A stretch of DNA of 64,000 nucleotides, taken from assembly GCF_033439725.1 (NCBI RefSeq), contig NW_026944387.1, forward strand, positions 3,534,001 through 3,598,000, written 5' to 3'. This document shows positions 26,922 to 39,869 of the stretch, in pieces (position 1 is the stretch's first letter; each line of letters begins with the position of its first letter). The notes under the pieces were generated by a model. The model was not told where the DNA came from. It ran no database searches and saw only the letters and a list, made by a program, of their open reading frames with translations. The translations under genes and the position numbers were made by a program. Source of the stretch: Neurospora tetraspora (Eukaryota; Ascomycota; Sordariomycetes; Sordariales; Sordariaceae).

Positions 26922-29900
26922 TTTGGGTGGTAGCGAGTGGTAGGGGAAAGAGGGTGTGTGGTTGGTTGGATATGGTGATGGTGGAAAGTGGCGGGTGTGG
27001 ATGGATGTGGATGGCGTATAAGTGAGGTAGGTTTGGCTTAGTCGGGAAGTGTGGCTTTGGGTGTTGTTGTGGTTCTTGATATCGCGGTGTAAGCCCCTTC
27101 TGTGTGGTGGCTGGAACGATGGTCGATGAAGACGGATTATGGCAGCCGTTGAAAGCGGAACAGGTAGCCGACCGTTCGACGTTCGTTCAAGAAGCAAATA
27201 TTCAAACCGATATTTTGCTTCTCCTGATCCCTTTATATCTGTCTAATCTTCGAACACGAGTTAGCATAAGCATAAACTTTGTTCATCATTGCTTCTGGTG
27301 GCCCTTTTCTTCATCTTCTTCATCTCCCCTTTCTCTTCGCTCCTTTCTTTTTGACATTACTTAACTGGAGAGGCGCGAGTTCCTGCAAGCCTCCTTGAGG
27401 TAACACAGCAGCATTCCAGCAGCAGTCAGCAAGCAAGGGGCGCAAGGGGTAGGAAATGGAAGCCAATCCTTGAGGACGGAACCATTACTTACACTTGGGA
27501 CGACTTAATCGATACAAATCCGGACCGGACGCAAGCGAACAGTTCTGTATGCCGGGGGTGAGAAGGTTAAGAGTAATGCCGTGCCGCTCGGAGACTTGGA
27601 TATCTCTGGTGAGCAAAGGCAGTCGTGTTGAAAGCAAAGTCTGTGGATATGGTGATCTCTGTTGATGAAAAGCGAATTGAGTGATCAATGGAAGGTAGAC
27701 AGATATAATTCAACTCGCTCGGTCCAAGCGTTATTGTGTTTTGCTTGGTTGCCGGTGATGTGACGATGCCAATTCGTCCCGCCAAGGTCGAGCTGGATAT
27801 GCCGGATGATGTGGAAAATTGAGGTGATGGCCGGTGCTTGTATTTTTGGATTGATGGTTGTGGTTATCCTTCGATCGAGACTCGACAGTCGAGGACATCG
27901 AGGCCATACTTATACTCTTCTTCCTCGCCATGGATATGTTGTTCATCTTTATCATCCCTGGTCCCTAGATGCTGTATCGTGTCGTGTCGTTCCCTTCCCC
28001 TTGTCTTCCAACGAAGAGAAGAAAAAAAAAAGAGGACCCCGGCCGGTCCAGTAGGTCCATGGTCCAGGACAGGGGGGTGGGGACCACCTACGACCATGCT
28101 AGTAGTGCTATAAGCCCGTTAACACAACCACACGAACGGCCTCAAAAGCCACGCATCGAGAGCTGGTAGGAATGCCCATGTGTGTGATGTGATGAGCTGT
28201 GTAGAGAGGCTTTTTTGTTTTGTTTTGTCTTTTTGCCGTCCCTCGCCTGTCATAGTAAACCAAAGCAGACACGGCATGTTGTGAGGTGGTGATGGCGACT
28301 CTCTCTCCACTGGTCAAATATCCGGTGGGTAGTAGCTACCTGTCGCCATTCTTTCCTTGGTTCAAGGCCCGTTACCAGTTACCCCATCTGGGGTCCTCTT
28401 TGCGGTGGGTATGCCGGGTGGGTAAGACAAAAGACTGTTCTCTTTGGCTCAACTGAACAACCCGTGCTAAATCACGTTGTCAATCATACATTGCAGAGAG
28501 CTGCTTGCACAAGCCGGGGCAGTGGGTGTCTCCTGCGGCCCATATCAGAGTAGCAATCTCAACCAAGGATGTGTATACCAGTGTGCAGTACACAGTATGT
28601 TATGGCTGGGGTTGATGGGCACGTACCATGTGTGTACCTGTGTGTTGCTGTCTTGACCCTGGCCGGACCTGCTCATCTAGATGCCGACAGATTAGCCTCG
28701 TCCCCCCATGTCCCGCAGGTCCTCCGGGAGAGTGGCCTTCATAGGAGCCACGTCGACCATGGCTCATTTACCATGATCTCCCCATAACGCCTCTTCCCCA
28801 CCAGGCTGTTGAAACATCTGTGTGTCCTACAGATGAGCCGGGGCCAGCCAGTTTCTTTTTGGCCCAAGATCAGCGATGGTTCCTAGTTTGGAGTGGCCGC
28901 CATTGAGAAGACCCTTCTTTCCTTTCTTTTCCAAGTAGTGACGGGCGGACTGAATAATGAGCTGAAGAGATGCTGTAAAGACCGTGTGATCATGACGAGC
29001 TTGGAGTTTCCATCCCTTCTTGTCCTCTTTCAATTGGTGAATAAGCGGCCACGCTCCGTTAGAACTTGTAAAGGTTTAGCTTTTTCGCTGTTCCTTCCAT
29101 CTTCGACACAGTCAGTCCCCATTGGCTCTAGTGGCACTCTCCCACATGGTTTACACATATGTATGTACCATGTACGAATAGGTGTATGCGTGTACTTCGT
29201 ACATGTCCCCATGTTCTCTCCATTCCTCGTGGACCTTGCATACACGCGGACCCCTGTTGCTATGGTCATGTTATTACGACCCACTCGGGACGGTGCCTGA
29301 CTGTTAGGGAATTTTGAAGCAAAGTATCTGAACGTCGAGAAAGATTGATGGCGTCAATTGAGTGTACATAACCTTGCTCCATTCTACCATTGTTGTCTCC
29401 TTTCTCTCTCTGCGTGTGCGCCCCACTGACTCCAGTCTGGGACTTAGCTGGGCCAGTTTGCCCATCAAGGAGAAACACGCAGATAAACTTGTGAGGATCT
29501 TGTCTGCTAATGGAATCGGCCATTACAGGACTCACTTGTAGCGGCCCACATGGAAGAAGGATATCCGGCTAGCGTGGGTTCCAGGGCCGTCAGTTATGGC
29601 GGCGGCCGGTACAGGCGGCCGTGATCCGGAGGTTAAGACCAGGGTTTGGACCTAAAGTAGGCCGAAGGGGCAAGGCCACAAGATCCGCAAGAAAGCAGGG
29701 GAAAGGACGCGGATGCGGTAGGTTTCTCGGTCTGTGTCGTATATGTGAATGGGCTGTGATCAAAAACGGCCAACAAAGATTGCCCAATCGCCGAAACCGG
29801 GCATAGTAACAGTACAAATCGAGAATCTCTCCGTGTCAGTGCTGTGTGTTCTTGAGAGTAGAAGCCTGTTCTCCAACCCTTGAACCTCAAATGCGGCGGA

Positions 29901-32900
29901 ATGAGCACATGTGTCTCTGGTTAAGAGCTTAACCACTTGGTCGTTTCCTGCCACTATTGGAGTCTCTCGCATTGAGACGCCACCAGAAGCATTATCAAGT
30001 AGACTGCTTCCCTCGAAGCCCCTGTTAACATCCGTGTCAATGAATAACGACATATCTCTGCGTTGCGTAATGGCCAATGGTTGGGTGGTCTCTGAGGCAC
30101 AGGACGGATATGTCACTGTACTTGGAGTAGAAGTATGGAGCCCTCCTTCGCCAATACTGCCAACCAATGGTCAACGAAAGACTTGCTAGATCCCAGTGGA
30201 GTTGATGTCACAGATTGGTTTGCAACTCGAGAAAGCTTTGGGTCCTCTTGGACAGCAATTGGTTCCACCCAAAACCCGACTTTGATAGTCGCGAAATCTC
30301 TATCAACGGACATGGAAACTTCCGACCAGGAAAAACCCTGAATTAGCGGCATTAGAGAGTTTCGGCCCTGACTGCAGCCACGCTTCGTGTCTTGATAGGA
30401 GAAGACGGGGAACCAGGGGACACTTCAACAGCGCACGCTCGCAGGAACGATTTCTCACATGAACTTTCACCGTTCTCCCGGTGGGGAGGGTCAACTTTGA
30501 CCTCAACGTCACCCATATTAACTCCGCTGGGTGGCACACCTTCTAGATTCTGTCATATCAGCCCATACCATCGATGAGTGACTGCAAGAGACGGATGGCG
30601 ACGTGGCAAGCGTTGACTAGTGATGGCTTGAAGCCCACTTCAGGGGTTTGCCCCCCTCCTTTATCGAGCTATATTGCACCGGTGTGTTTGAGTTCCATAT
30701 GAATTCCTAGACGATGGTAACGATGTATGGCCAGGTTCAAGTCTCTTAGCGCCCGCAAGCACTGTGATGAGCCTCGTCAGGGTACAAAGCCGGCATAGGC
30801 CTGCTTCACGGGGCAGCCGCTTGGGTCCCGGAGCAGTCAAGCCGATAGTCATGTGACCGAAAGCCGTGACGGACAGACGAAATGATGATTGAGGGATAAG
30901 CAAGGCGATGAAAGCTCAAGTGGGTCGAAATCAAAGAAAAAGAAACAGAAAATACAGGGGTCATGGTCGACAAACGCGCAGATATCATGAGGGGAAGCCT
31001 TCTGGTGCCGGAAGTGAGAGGGGACTACCTGCTTCTGTCCTGGTAGGGATCGATAGGGGAATGAGACCTTGCTCAGAATGACTGAGCGATCAGCTCCGTC
31101 CTGATGGGGGCTGTGACTTACACTTCATCATGCTTCCTGTGGGGTGATACAGGCGGGATGATCATGAACTGCTGCGGGCTCGCGAGGTTGCGCAATATCC
31201 GGACCTCGTTCCGGGTATGCCGTGCTCGACTATCCTGTTTCGCGTCAAGACTGGGTTAAATAAAGGGTCCAAACGGGGAACAGGAACATACCGTGTAGCT
31301 TCAACGTTGGCCTTTGCCGACTATACGACACACATGCGGGCCGAATACGTTCAGCCCAAGCGAGACCTTGACTTTTTCTGACCTTGGCAGCGGAGGAAGG
31401 TTCCATCACAATAAGCAGTCTCAATGATCTGCTCCTTCAGGCTAAGCAGTCAATCATTATTATTCCACAATCGAGTTGCTCGAGGGTTGGGGGGTGTAGT
31501 ATTCACTTGGACCTTCTGGGGAACTGGGGGAGTGACCGGATATGAAGCGACGCTGTGGTCGAGCTTCCGTGTCATCAGGTCGGGCCAACGGGCCAAGGGA
31601 GTGGAGTTGTAGGGTAACAAGGCCGACCTGAGGTGACCAGGTGTTGATCTTGCCCGTCCTTTCAGCGGAATTTGCGCGGACTTTTGTCTCCTCTGGCAAA
31701 AAGCCCTCTTTTGTCTCCCCTATTCCTGATTCACGACCGGTCTTCATGGCCGAGTAGATCAGGGGCGGCCCGTTCCCTCATAACTCACATCCGTATACGA
31801 GACATGCTATGTTTTAGTCCGGCGAAGCTTCTGGCGTCTATCAAACTCTGAAGAAACCAGATGATTGTTGTCATATCCCGAACATTGCCCTGGATGGAGG
31901 GAGCTGTTGAGCCATCACAGCGTGAATGTAATGCTAGGACGGGTAACTGAGCGGCATCAAGTATGAACGTGAACAGCGGTTGCGCAAGCATCGCCCCTTT
32001 CCGATGGTGGAGGACGTGAATCTCAAAACTGATCGAGATGTCCTTGGCCAGTTGACACATCCGGCAGGGGTTGAAGCTGTTACGCCGACGAAAAGTGTTC
32101 AGAAGGCTGGCAGCCTTCTCTTCTAGAAGAGGACGGAGTAGGTCAATGTGGAAACGTGGAGGGCAATAGTTGAGATGGTCCAAACGGTGGTGATAACTGC
32201 TCATGCCGTCCCATGTAGCGTTGATGCGGGAGCCGGACGTCGCAAGATGCCGAGATGGGAAGTACACTAAAGGATGTACGGATTAGCTTGTGCAAGGTAC
32301 AAGCTACACTACGCAGCAACGAGGTTAGCTCGACGTGAAGCGGCTTGAAGCGATCGAGTCACAGTTGAGAACAGGGATTTGACGGATCACTTTTCGGGAG
32401 CGACGGGTAACGGAGGGAGGTGTCTGGGAACAGCCTCAACGGAGCCAACTGACTCGTCTCATTGGTCGGCCCTACCTTGGGGGTAAGACGGGAGTGGAGA
32501 GGGAGGGTCGCCGAACTGACGACCAGCCTTTGGCCCTTTGCTCGCGAATTTGCCATCAACTCTTCTCAGGCTTGGGCGCCCAGCACGATACCTGAGTCCA
32601 CTGAAAACGGTCACAAATCGGGCCCGTCTCTGATGATCCGGTGGCCGTACCGTCATTTCTTCGACTTTTGCGTACGCAGTGAGAGACCCCCCATCCGAGC
32701 CGAGTCTCAGGTGCCGCGTCGCAGTCGATGTTCGAAGACCTTCTTCTCCCCTCACTTCCCCGTCCCTGCAGACGCTCGCACGTATGCTTTGAATGCGTCA
32801 TTAGTCCTGCAGGGGAATGGCTCGTCTTCATGGTTCCAAAGCCAACTTTCCACAGACATCTATGACAGAGCTCGGATCGCAACGAATTAGACGATGTGCT

Positions 32901-35900
32901 GGCAGACTGGCTGGTCCAGACCGTGGAGGGGTGCAATGGTCTTTCATCAGGTAGATCAGGCTAGCTAGGGTAGGGGGGAGGAAAATATTATCATCCCTGT
33001 GAACAAGAGGCTGAGGAGAGGGAAGGGTAGCCGACTTTTTCAGAGTATCGGGCGGATGTGTTGCTCCTCCACCACTGAGAGTTGCAGGACTCTGAGTCCG
33101 GTGATTGCGAACGTGCAGGAAAAGAAACTGTTCATGCCAATTTGCCACTCGTATACGGGTTCGGCTACTGTGTGGTGGGAGTGGTGTACTTGTCCGAGGG
33201 GCGAGTGCTCTCTAACTCTTGTCGGCGAAGGCTCGTGAATTTTCGAGGCGATGTGTGTCCAAAAGGGGCAATTGTGAGCCGTGATAGTGATGAGAAAGTC
33301 TATGGCCGCATCACAACAGGCCAGCCCCACGACACGTCATGAACGCGTCCAAAGATTGAGCTTGCTAGAGTATGCGACCGAGCTGTAGAACGGACGGCTG
33401 GTGGGGCCCACGAGGTAGCAGACGGAGAAGTATGAGCAGCTTTGGCCAGCTTGGCCAGCTTATTCTCAGCTCATAGCCTTGGGTAGCCTGCTCGGTAAGG
33501 CGACAATCATGGTCCGTTGTTTCTTGCACAAGGCTCAAGCCCAGACCGCAGAGCGTCTTGCTCCAATTGTTTAGCGAGTGTCTAGTGAGAGCGAGACCGG
33601 TGAACAGCTTCGCTAGAATCCGGAGTTTCTTTCGAAATCCGAGGTTCCATCTTGTTTGTTGCACCTGATTCTTTGGCCGGGTCGGGGACCTAGTTGCTCA
33701 TGGTTGCTGTTAGCCGTCAGTTCACATATCGAAACTCAACACAGTCCGCCGTCGCTTGAGAGAGGTGTACTTGACACGCATTGGCCGACAAGGGAAGCCC
33801 ACTGGATGCCTTTGACACTCAAACCGCCCTGAAGAGTAAGGGCAGGTGAGGTTGTCCTTTGACCCTTGTTGCTTTTCCCCTGCCCTCCGTTGACTTGGCC
33901 CCCAGATTTCTCCCCTGAGACCTGAACCCTTGCCTGCCTTTAGCGGCCCGCAGGCCTGCTGTAAGCCACCGAGATCCCTGTGCTGGACGGGATGAACCAG
34001 TGTTTTTGCACCGCCGAAACGTTTTGAAACTGAGTGGCCTCGGATCAGGCTGGAACAGCTGGGGAGCTCCTCACCCTGACCTCCTCTCCCGGCCAAACAT
34101 CCAAAGCAAAGAGACTTGTAGCACTTGGAACGGTAACAGTGGAACCGAAGACTTTCAGGAAGGCTAGAGAAAGACAGAGATGGGCAAGAAAGGGTGCGCA
34201 GAAAAGGAGGGCATTGGACGCCTTGTCGACTTACACAGTGACAGCAAGCCAATGAGCGGCAGGGGTTTCTTGTTCAGATGCGGCAATGCCCCCTGTCCAA
34301 CGTCACATCCGAGATAGCCGTTGAATTGAAGTGTTTCCTGGTCAGGGTCGGGGGTCCTGGAATTGGTGATTGTGATTCGCAGCGCGTTTAACAATCCAAG
34401 ACGTGCCAGCGAGACTGGAGCACAGGAGATGGTTTTGTCATGGATTTGACGAGACCCGCGTCATTATCCAGAACGAGCATAGCATCGCCGGTACTATCGC
34501 TCGTCGGTTTCGAAATCGAACAGGTTGTGACTCGGCAAGAGGTGGTATGCAGATGGAGAGAGTGGGAAAGGAAAAGGGCGGTGGTATTGGTGAGTCGGTG
34601 ATGCGTTGGGCGGCGTGGGATATGCTCAGCATAATTGACGATGGTGATCAAGCGGACGAAGAGGTGAGGTGGAATCTGGTGCATGGTCGGTCAAGTATTT
34701 GAGGCCAGCCCACAGATGATCAGAGGCGGCTTCCTCCGATTCCCGTCTCGAGTTTGACGCGAGAGAGAGAAATTTTCACTTGATCAAAGCAAAGGACTGA
34801 AATGGAAAGAGCACAAGACCATGGCCTCGACTGAGTGGTTCATTGCCGCGCGGAAGAGGAAACGGCGGGAAACGGTGAGGGGGAAAAGAATGAGACGGGG
34901 AAGGAAGCTCCAGGATGCAAGGTTCCCGTCCTCCGTCGCGCTTTCCAGGCCGCGGCCAGGTACCATCCAGTGCAGCGCGGCCTGGTAAGCGGCCATTGGT
35001 GAAACTGGTGCACAGACTCTTATATGGTCTGTGTCCTCTCTGTTTCCCACCCCGTGCCCACTTCTTGTGGCTCTTCCGTTCACCGTGAGCCAATCATTTT
35101 CCAAAGGGTGGACGCATGTCATGCTCCCGCACCTTGCCCTTGTTGCTCTTCTCCCTGACTTCACTCCTTCCATCGACCGTCGTTCACCACTTCGCCAATT
35201 CCATTTTTGTCAAGCCTCACCACTTTACCTGAGTGAGCATTCGCTTCGTTTGAATTTCCTCTTTGACTCTTGTCTGGTATTAAACAACGGCCTAATTCAC
35301 AGGCCCGCCCCATTCCCCGTCTCGGCTTGGACTCTATCCGAGAGACGTGGTGACGTTTGCGCGCGGCCACCACTTTGCTCACCTCGCTCACCTTACTCAC
35401 TCTCACATTCCAAATCCAAACTCATGATGTCGGTCGTGATATCGTGACTCCAACAACCCTCGTCACACTTCCAATTCACTGTGCCAAAGATTATCTCGAT
35501 TACGGTCCTGTACGCGACCATTCTGGCTGGGCATGATCACACATCATCATATCCAGCCAAGATAAGTTGTGTGTCTTGACCTGAGGCTTGCAATAGTCCG
35601 AATAAAACCTCGACCACATTCCAACAAAGTGCGGTGCCGTTTTCGGCCTCCTGGTCCATCCATCTCTCCGTCCCGCTCACCTAGTACGCTTCGGTCCTCC
35701 TGTCATGTAACATCTCGTCATTGCGACCGCCGGCTTGACCGAGGATAACACATCGATCGAGACCTGAATCCTGCTCACATGACAGCCCGAATAAGAAACC
35801 TTGCAGTAATACCACGGTGATTTCTGCGAACCACTGTACTCCATTACGCAAAGAGGCATCGCCGTCTTCATCTTGGTTAACGATCACCAGCCACCAGCCC

Positions 35901-36378
35901 GGTCAGGATTCCATCTGGAGGCCAATATTGCAGACCACATCAGCCTGACTGTATCATCTTCTAACGCCTTTTTGTTTAGCCGCACCGCGAACTCGCGGAT
36001 TCATACCAGACGTCACCCACCGCTCTCCGCTTTTCTGTCGGAAAACTACCTAGAGTCCCGCGATTGGTAGTCGCGGCAAAGTTAACGAACGGGGGAAGAG
36101 GCGTATCCGAGCAGGACACGCTCTTGATCCGACACTGACGCGGTTCTGAGCTCCTTGAACGTTTTGCTTCCGACACAGTCTCGCTTCCTCGCTTCAGCCC
36201 CGCTACCAAAGTTCTCGATTGCGTGAGAGCTGAAGTGTAAATCAGGGTGGGCACGAGGCAAACTTGGAAAAAGACTTCGAGGCCAGACCAGGCTAGCACA
36301 CTGGTCCGGTCCGTCAGACTCGCTGATCACGAGAACATCAGACGCACGTCGCCGAATCAAGCAAGAAAGTCCTTGCTC
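26922..36378. other. 9.4 kb gene-poor stretch
   Basis: Apart from a possible coding relic at 31785-32267, I find no gene. Base composition is ordinary, not AT-rich, so the region is not RIP-altered. Short minus-strand frames at 29760-30537 follow one another in different phases and may be a decayed gene. Elsewhere frames are short, overlap on both strands and mostly lack an ATG. The proximal 500 bp should hold the promoter of the F-box gene. A pyrimidine-rich tract lies at 27300-27356. Confidence 0.4.
31785..32267 (-). pseudogene. Possible coding relic or last exon, fungal transcription-factor-like
   Basis: An open minus-strand frame of about 160 codons ends at TGA 31785-31787 and has ordinary fungal codon use (mostly C- or pyrimidine-ending). 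It starts right after a good acceptor context (GCTAAT branch point, then CCTTTAG near 32266), so it looks like a last exon. The protein is rich in Leu and helices, with LLRPLLEEKAASLLNTF and AKDISISFEIHVLHH, which loosely recalls the C-terminal part of Zn2Cys6 regulators. No upstream exon with a Zn2Cys6 cluster or any other domain was found on this strand, so I treat it as a broken or partial gene. Confidence 0.3.
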
Positions 36379-37670
36379 ATGGCGCCATTGCCACTCCAGC
36401 CAGGAGCCGGGCATCGCCAAATCTGGTCGTGGCCCACTGTTGAAGAACGAGGCGGAAATGAGGAGCATCTAGAGGGAAATTCCAGCGGGCACCTTGCCAG
36501 CCAGATAAGCCAAATGACACTGTTGGCTTCTGAAAGCACTCCGGTGCCTGTAGTAGAGAAGTCCGAGGCATCTTCATGGGGGTGGGATGACAAGGACACA
36601 GGAGGGATGAACGATACCCTCACTGACGTTATTCTTGACACACGTACAGTTGTGAGATTCAATGAGCACCGGGAAGAGTCTAACACGGGTCTGCAAGAGA
36701 CTGGACATCATGTGCAACTGACCGACCTACCCAACGAAGTATTGTACGAGATTTTGAGCCATCTAGACATCTGCGATTTGTTCTCAGCTTCTAAAGTGAG
36801 TTCAGCTCTTTTTTTTTTTTAGATACCATCCGCATGTCTCTTCTAATCTTGCCTTTTTTTCGCTTGATGACCCGAACCTTTCCTTCTATCACCCGCTCCT
36901 GTGACGTGAAGCATTCTGGCGTCGCCAGATCTGCCCTCGTTACACAACATCTACACTTGTCAATCATACGCTTCTTTTCGCATTTTCCTGGCCACATTGA
37001 TTGTCATTGTCACACCACTCTTGCACCTCCACCCTAAAGGCATATCAGAGAAAAGGACCATCAAAGCCATGTCCCAGCCAACCCCGTCTCCTTCTCCCTC
37101 TCCTGGAAGACCACAAACCAGAAACATAACTAACAAAACAAACTCCAGACCTCCCACCACCTCCGCACCCTCTCCACCTCGCCCACCTTACACTCCCTCC
37201 GCCTCCGCCGCGCCCGCCTCCTCCTCCCTCTATCCCTCACCTCCCCCTCCCGCCCTTCCCTCCCCGACCTAATCCGGCGCTCCATCTTCCTCACCAACAC
37301 CGCCCTGATCTCCCGCAAACTCGCCCGCAAGCTCGCCTCCATTCACCTCGCCCGCCGCTTAGCCGCCCGTCCCTCAGCCGAGCAGCTGGTTGAACGTTGT
37401 GTTTTACCAGCTGAGTGCGTACCTCCTACTTATACCAAGAAAGGAAAAGGAGTGAAAGTGCCGCAGGTGGCGCCGGCGCTGGTGGCCAAGAAGAGAGCGG
37501 TGGAGAGGGAGAGGGTGAAGGATGGGCTGAGGGGGTGGATTGGGGAGGTTTGGATGGGGAGAGTGAAAGAGAGGGAGGGGAGGGTGAGGAGGGAGGAGGA
37601 GGAGAGGGGGGTGGGAAGGGTTTGGAGGTTGAGAAGGTTTTGGGAGGGGGTTAGTCGGGGGAGGGTGTAG
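36379..37670 (+). CDS. F-box protein, 2 exons
   Basis: Model: join(36379..36795, 37149..37670), 312 residues, phase-0 intron of 353 bp with donor GTGAGT, branch point ATAACTAAC and acceptor CTCCAG. An F-box lies at about residues 112-138 (VQLTDLPNEVLYEILSHLDI), which would bind Skp1 in an SCF ubiquitin ligase. The second exon continues without a stop through a Leu/Arg-rich stretch with RRSIFLTNTALISRKLARKL and ARPSAEQLVERCVLPAEC, then a highly basic and acidic C-terminal helix (EREGRVRREEEERGVGR). No WD40 or LRR repeats are visible, so the substrate is unknown. The ATG at 36379 is the first good start in frame; the frame is open further upstream without an ATG. Confidence 0.8.
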
Positions 37671-38348
37671 GATTGTGGGAATGGGGATGGGGATAGTTTG
37701 TTTGGTATCAGCGAGCGAGCGTGGATAAACGGGGATGAATGGAGAATGGTGAATGAGTGATTGTTTGAATTCATGTTTTGTAGTGTGAGTGAGCGTGGCA
37801 GAGGCGTTGGATGAGTACGAGTAACGATGTGAATGAAGTAGGTCTTGTAGCTGGTTTCGTTTGGCGTTTTGTGTCTTTCACTTATTGATCTGCTGTTAGT
37901 CGGTTAGTTGCGGTTTACCATACCTATGTTGGGCATATATCAGGCTTGAATTTCGATTTTGAGCAGATACTGGAAGGATGTGTCTACTATTGGCAACGAG
38001 TTCGAAGATTTTACTGGTTTAGACCATCACAGCGATGTCTTTCTTCATTGGTTCCTCATTGTTCAGTCCGCAGGTTATTTATTGTGCCTCAAGCTCACAC
38101 TTCAGTGCCCTCACAACATTTGGGCTTAACCACTCGACTGACATCCCTTACTTATATGTAGGTGAGCCCATCCCCTCATACCAAGAAGCTCCTCTCTCAA
38201 CTTGACCATGCCATCCATTCCTCCATTTTCTCCCAGGCGAATGTTCTCGGTTTGGTGACTGCACTCCTCATCAAAAGGTCTGCTGTGATCGTAGCCCAAC
38301 TTCCACCTCCTATTGAGCCCGAACCTCACCCTCCATGGATCTCCTCCT
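37671..38348. other. Intergenic, convergent between F-box gene and small Thr-rich ORF
   Basis: 678 bp of 3' flank for both neighbours; no gene seen. Confidence 0.4.
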
Positions 38349-38555
38349 TTACTTCTCCTCCTTGCTACCCTCCTTGGCCTCCTTAACCTCCTCCTTCTTC
38401 TTCTCAGCCACAGCGGCGGCAGCAGCCTGAGCAGGTTCAGTGGTGGTGGTCTCGATGACGGTAGTAGTGGTGGTAGTCGTAGTCCCAGCGGGGGAGACAG
38501 TGGTCTCCTTGGTCTGCTCGGAGGCAATGGTAGTGGTGGGAGTCTGGCTGGACAT
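38349..38555 (-). CDS. Small Thr/Ala/Lys-rich protein, 68 residues
   Basis: Starts at the ATG at 38555 and reads MSSQTPTTTIASEQTKETTV, then a Thr run, an Ala run, and a Lys/Glu-rich end, stopping at TAA. The leader upstream on this strand is rich in C and A, with AACCACAACATC-like repeats and AAAATG at the start, as in leaders of strongly expressed Neurospora genes. A TATA-like TATAAG lies about 190 bp upstream of the ATG. The composition suggests a disordered, possibly stress- or conidiation-related small protein, but no family is recognised. It could be only a low-complexity ORF. Confidence 0.5.
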   Translation of the reverse strand: MSSQTPTTTIASEQTKETTVSPAGTTTTTTTTVIETTTTEPAQAAAAAVAEKKKEEVKEAKEGSKEEK

Positions 38556-39389
38556 TTTAAATGGTGGTATTTTGGGTTGGGAAGTGAGAAGGAGTTGTGG
38601 TTGAGAGATGTTGTGGTTTTGGGTTTGGATTGGTGTAGTTGAAAAGTGTGGAAGTGGCTGTGATGTGATGTTGATGGTGATGGTGATGCAGGAGAGATTC
38701 CGGGCTTTTGGGGGGGAGAGTCTAAGGGTTCTTATACCTCTCGACTGACCATCGATTCAACACCCGCCCGGGGACCGAGTGTTTGCGTGAACGAAGTGCG
38801 TTTTCTGCTTGGACGATCGATCTTAATGGCTCTCCACGTTTGGTGACATGACATTGTTTGCATCTTCTCATTTCCTCGTGGACGAGGTAGCACGCACCCA
38901 TATGGGGAACAAATGGTTCAACGACATGCCGATTTTACTGCCATCCCAAAGGATTCGAAACAGTTTGCCACCAACAACAACATCTCTGTCCTCCATCACG
39001 CAAGACTTCGCCATTGGACTCGAAGATATGAAGTGTGGAGGAACAAATGTTTGCTAGTTCGGGAAGGAGCTGGATGATAGTTTTAACTCATGTGAATAGA
39101 GGCACTTGCTGACCGTTGGGCCTTCTGTGAAGTTGTGTTCATCCCGTCTTCGAATTGGCCGTTGGAAACCCACCAAAGGGTTTGCTCTCTGACACCTCAA
39201 CAACGTTGGATCAGAGTCCTCACTCTTCCCAGTCGGGTTTGTTCATTTCGTAATCGATGCGGATCTCGGGAGTCCCAATTTGCTCTTGCCTTCGTTTCCA
39301 TTGAGAACAGCCACGTAGAGGGTACCTGCCTAGATAGGCATTACCGTAGCAAGAACAAAAGAAAATCGAAAAAAAAAACGATGCCCACA
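38556..39389. other. Intergenic, upstream of small Thr-rich ORF
   Basis: 834 bp with the promoter and leader of the ORF starting at 38555; no other gene seen. Confidence 0.4.
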
Positions 39390-39492
39390 CGAGTTCCCTC
39401 ATTACCATTGCCGGCAACTAAAAGCGTCCTAAGCGCGGAATCGGAACCCATCCCAATCGTCCTCGTCCTCGTCCTCATCCTCATCCTCCTCC
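39390..39492. repeat. Direct copy of the ZNF830-like gene's 3' end
   Basis: Matches 40600-40712 in the same orientation, starting CGAGTTCCCTCATT and running through the last codons of the ZNF830-like gene (GGAACCCATCCCAATCGTCC against GAAACCCATCCCAATCATCC) into its acidic-codon repeat. The two copies are about 1.2 kb apart and flank the HET/GH2 fragments. Confidence 0.75.
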
Positions 39493-39493
39493 G

Positions 39494-39662
39494 ATGCCAC
39501 TCGACGGCTATCGTTTCCGGTATAAATAGCGAACCAGTGACTATCCGTTGCATGATGTTCTATATCAGCCGCACCTCCATCTTCCCTGTCAAGCTGGCCA
39601 GTTGTGGCCAGTCATCATTGCTCACTTTGATTGAGCAACTGTCCAATCTTTCGTAAAATGTG
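39494..39662 (-). pseudogene. Fragment of the HET gene 3' end
   Basis: On the minus strand the frame ends in FYERLDS... ASLTGKMEVRLI, matching the last 30 residues of the HET protein (FYERLDS... ASLTREMEVRLI). The match continues into the 3' flank (GATGTCCTATATCAGCCGCACC-like block and ATGCCACTCGAC). It corresponds to about 1508-1675 in reverse complement. It is only a gene end, with no promoter or HET domain. It abuts the GH2 fragment directly at 39662/39664. Confidence 0.8.
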
Positions 39663-39663
39663 C

Positions 39664-39869
39664 AAGGCGAGCAGGTAAACGGTGCAGGATGTGGAGGGGG
39701 CGAAACATCCTTATGAACTGCACAAGAAGAGGAGGGCGGGGGATACGATTGTTCATTTGGATTGGATACATCATGGCTTGGGCACGGGGAGTTGTGGGCC
39801 GGAGACGAGGCCGGAGTATACGCTATGGGCGGATAGGGAGTATGAGGTTGAGGTGGTGTTGTATTGAGT
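39664..39869 (+). pseudogene. Fragment of the GH2 beta-galactosidase 3' end
   Basis: The plus strand encodes HLDWIHHGLGTGSCGPETRP and ends EYEVEVVLY plus stop, nearly identical to the last 60 residues of the GH2 protein. It corresponds to about 1880-2082 in reverse complement, starting at AGGCGAGCAGGTA. No upstream GH2 sequence is present, so it cannot be an enzyme gene. Confidence 0.85.

Noticed and set aside
33722-34252. 176-codon minus-strand frame in the gene-poor stretch
   Set aside because: Begins at a non-ATG codon and shows no domain or splice context.
39682-39867. Intact-looking 61-codon plus-strand frame near 39.7 kb
   Set aside because: It is the tail of the GH2 gene only, without promoter or upstream domains, so it is recorded as a gene fragment.
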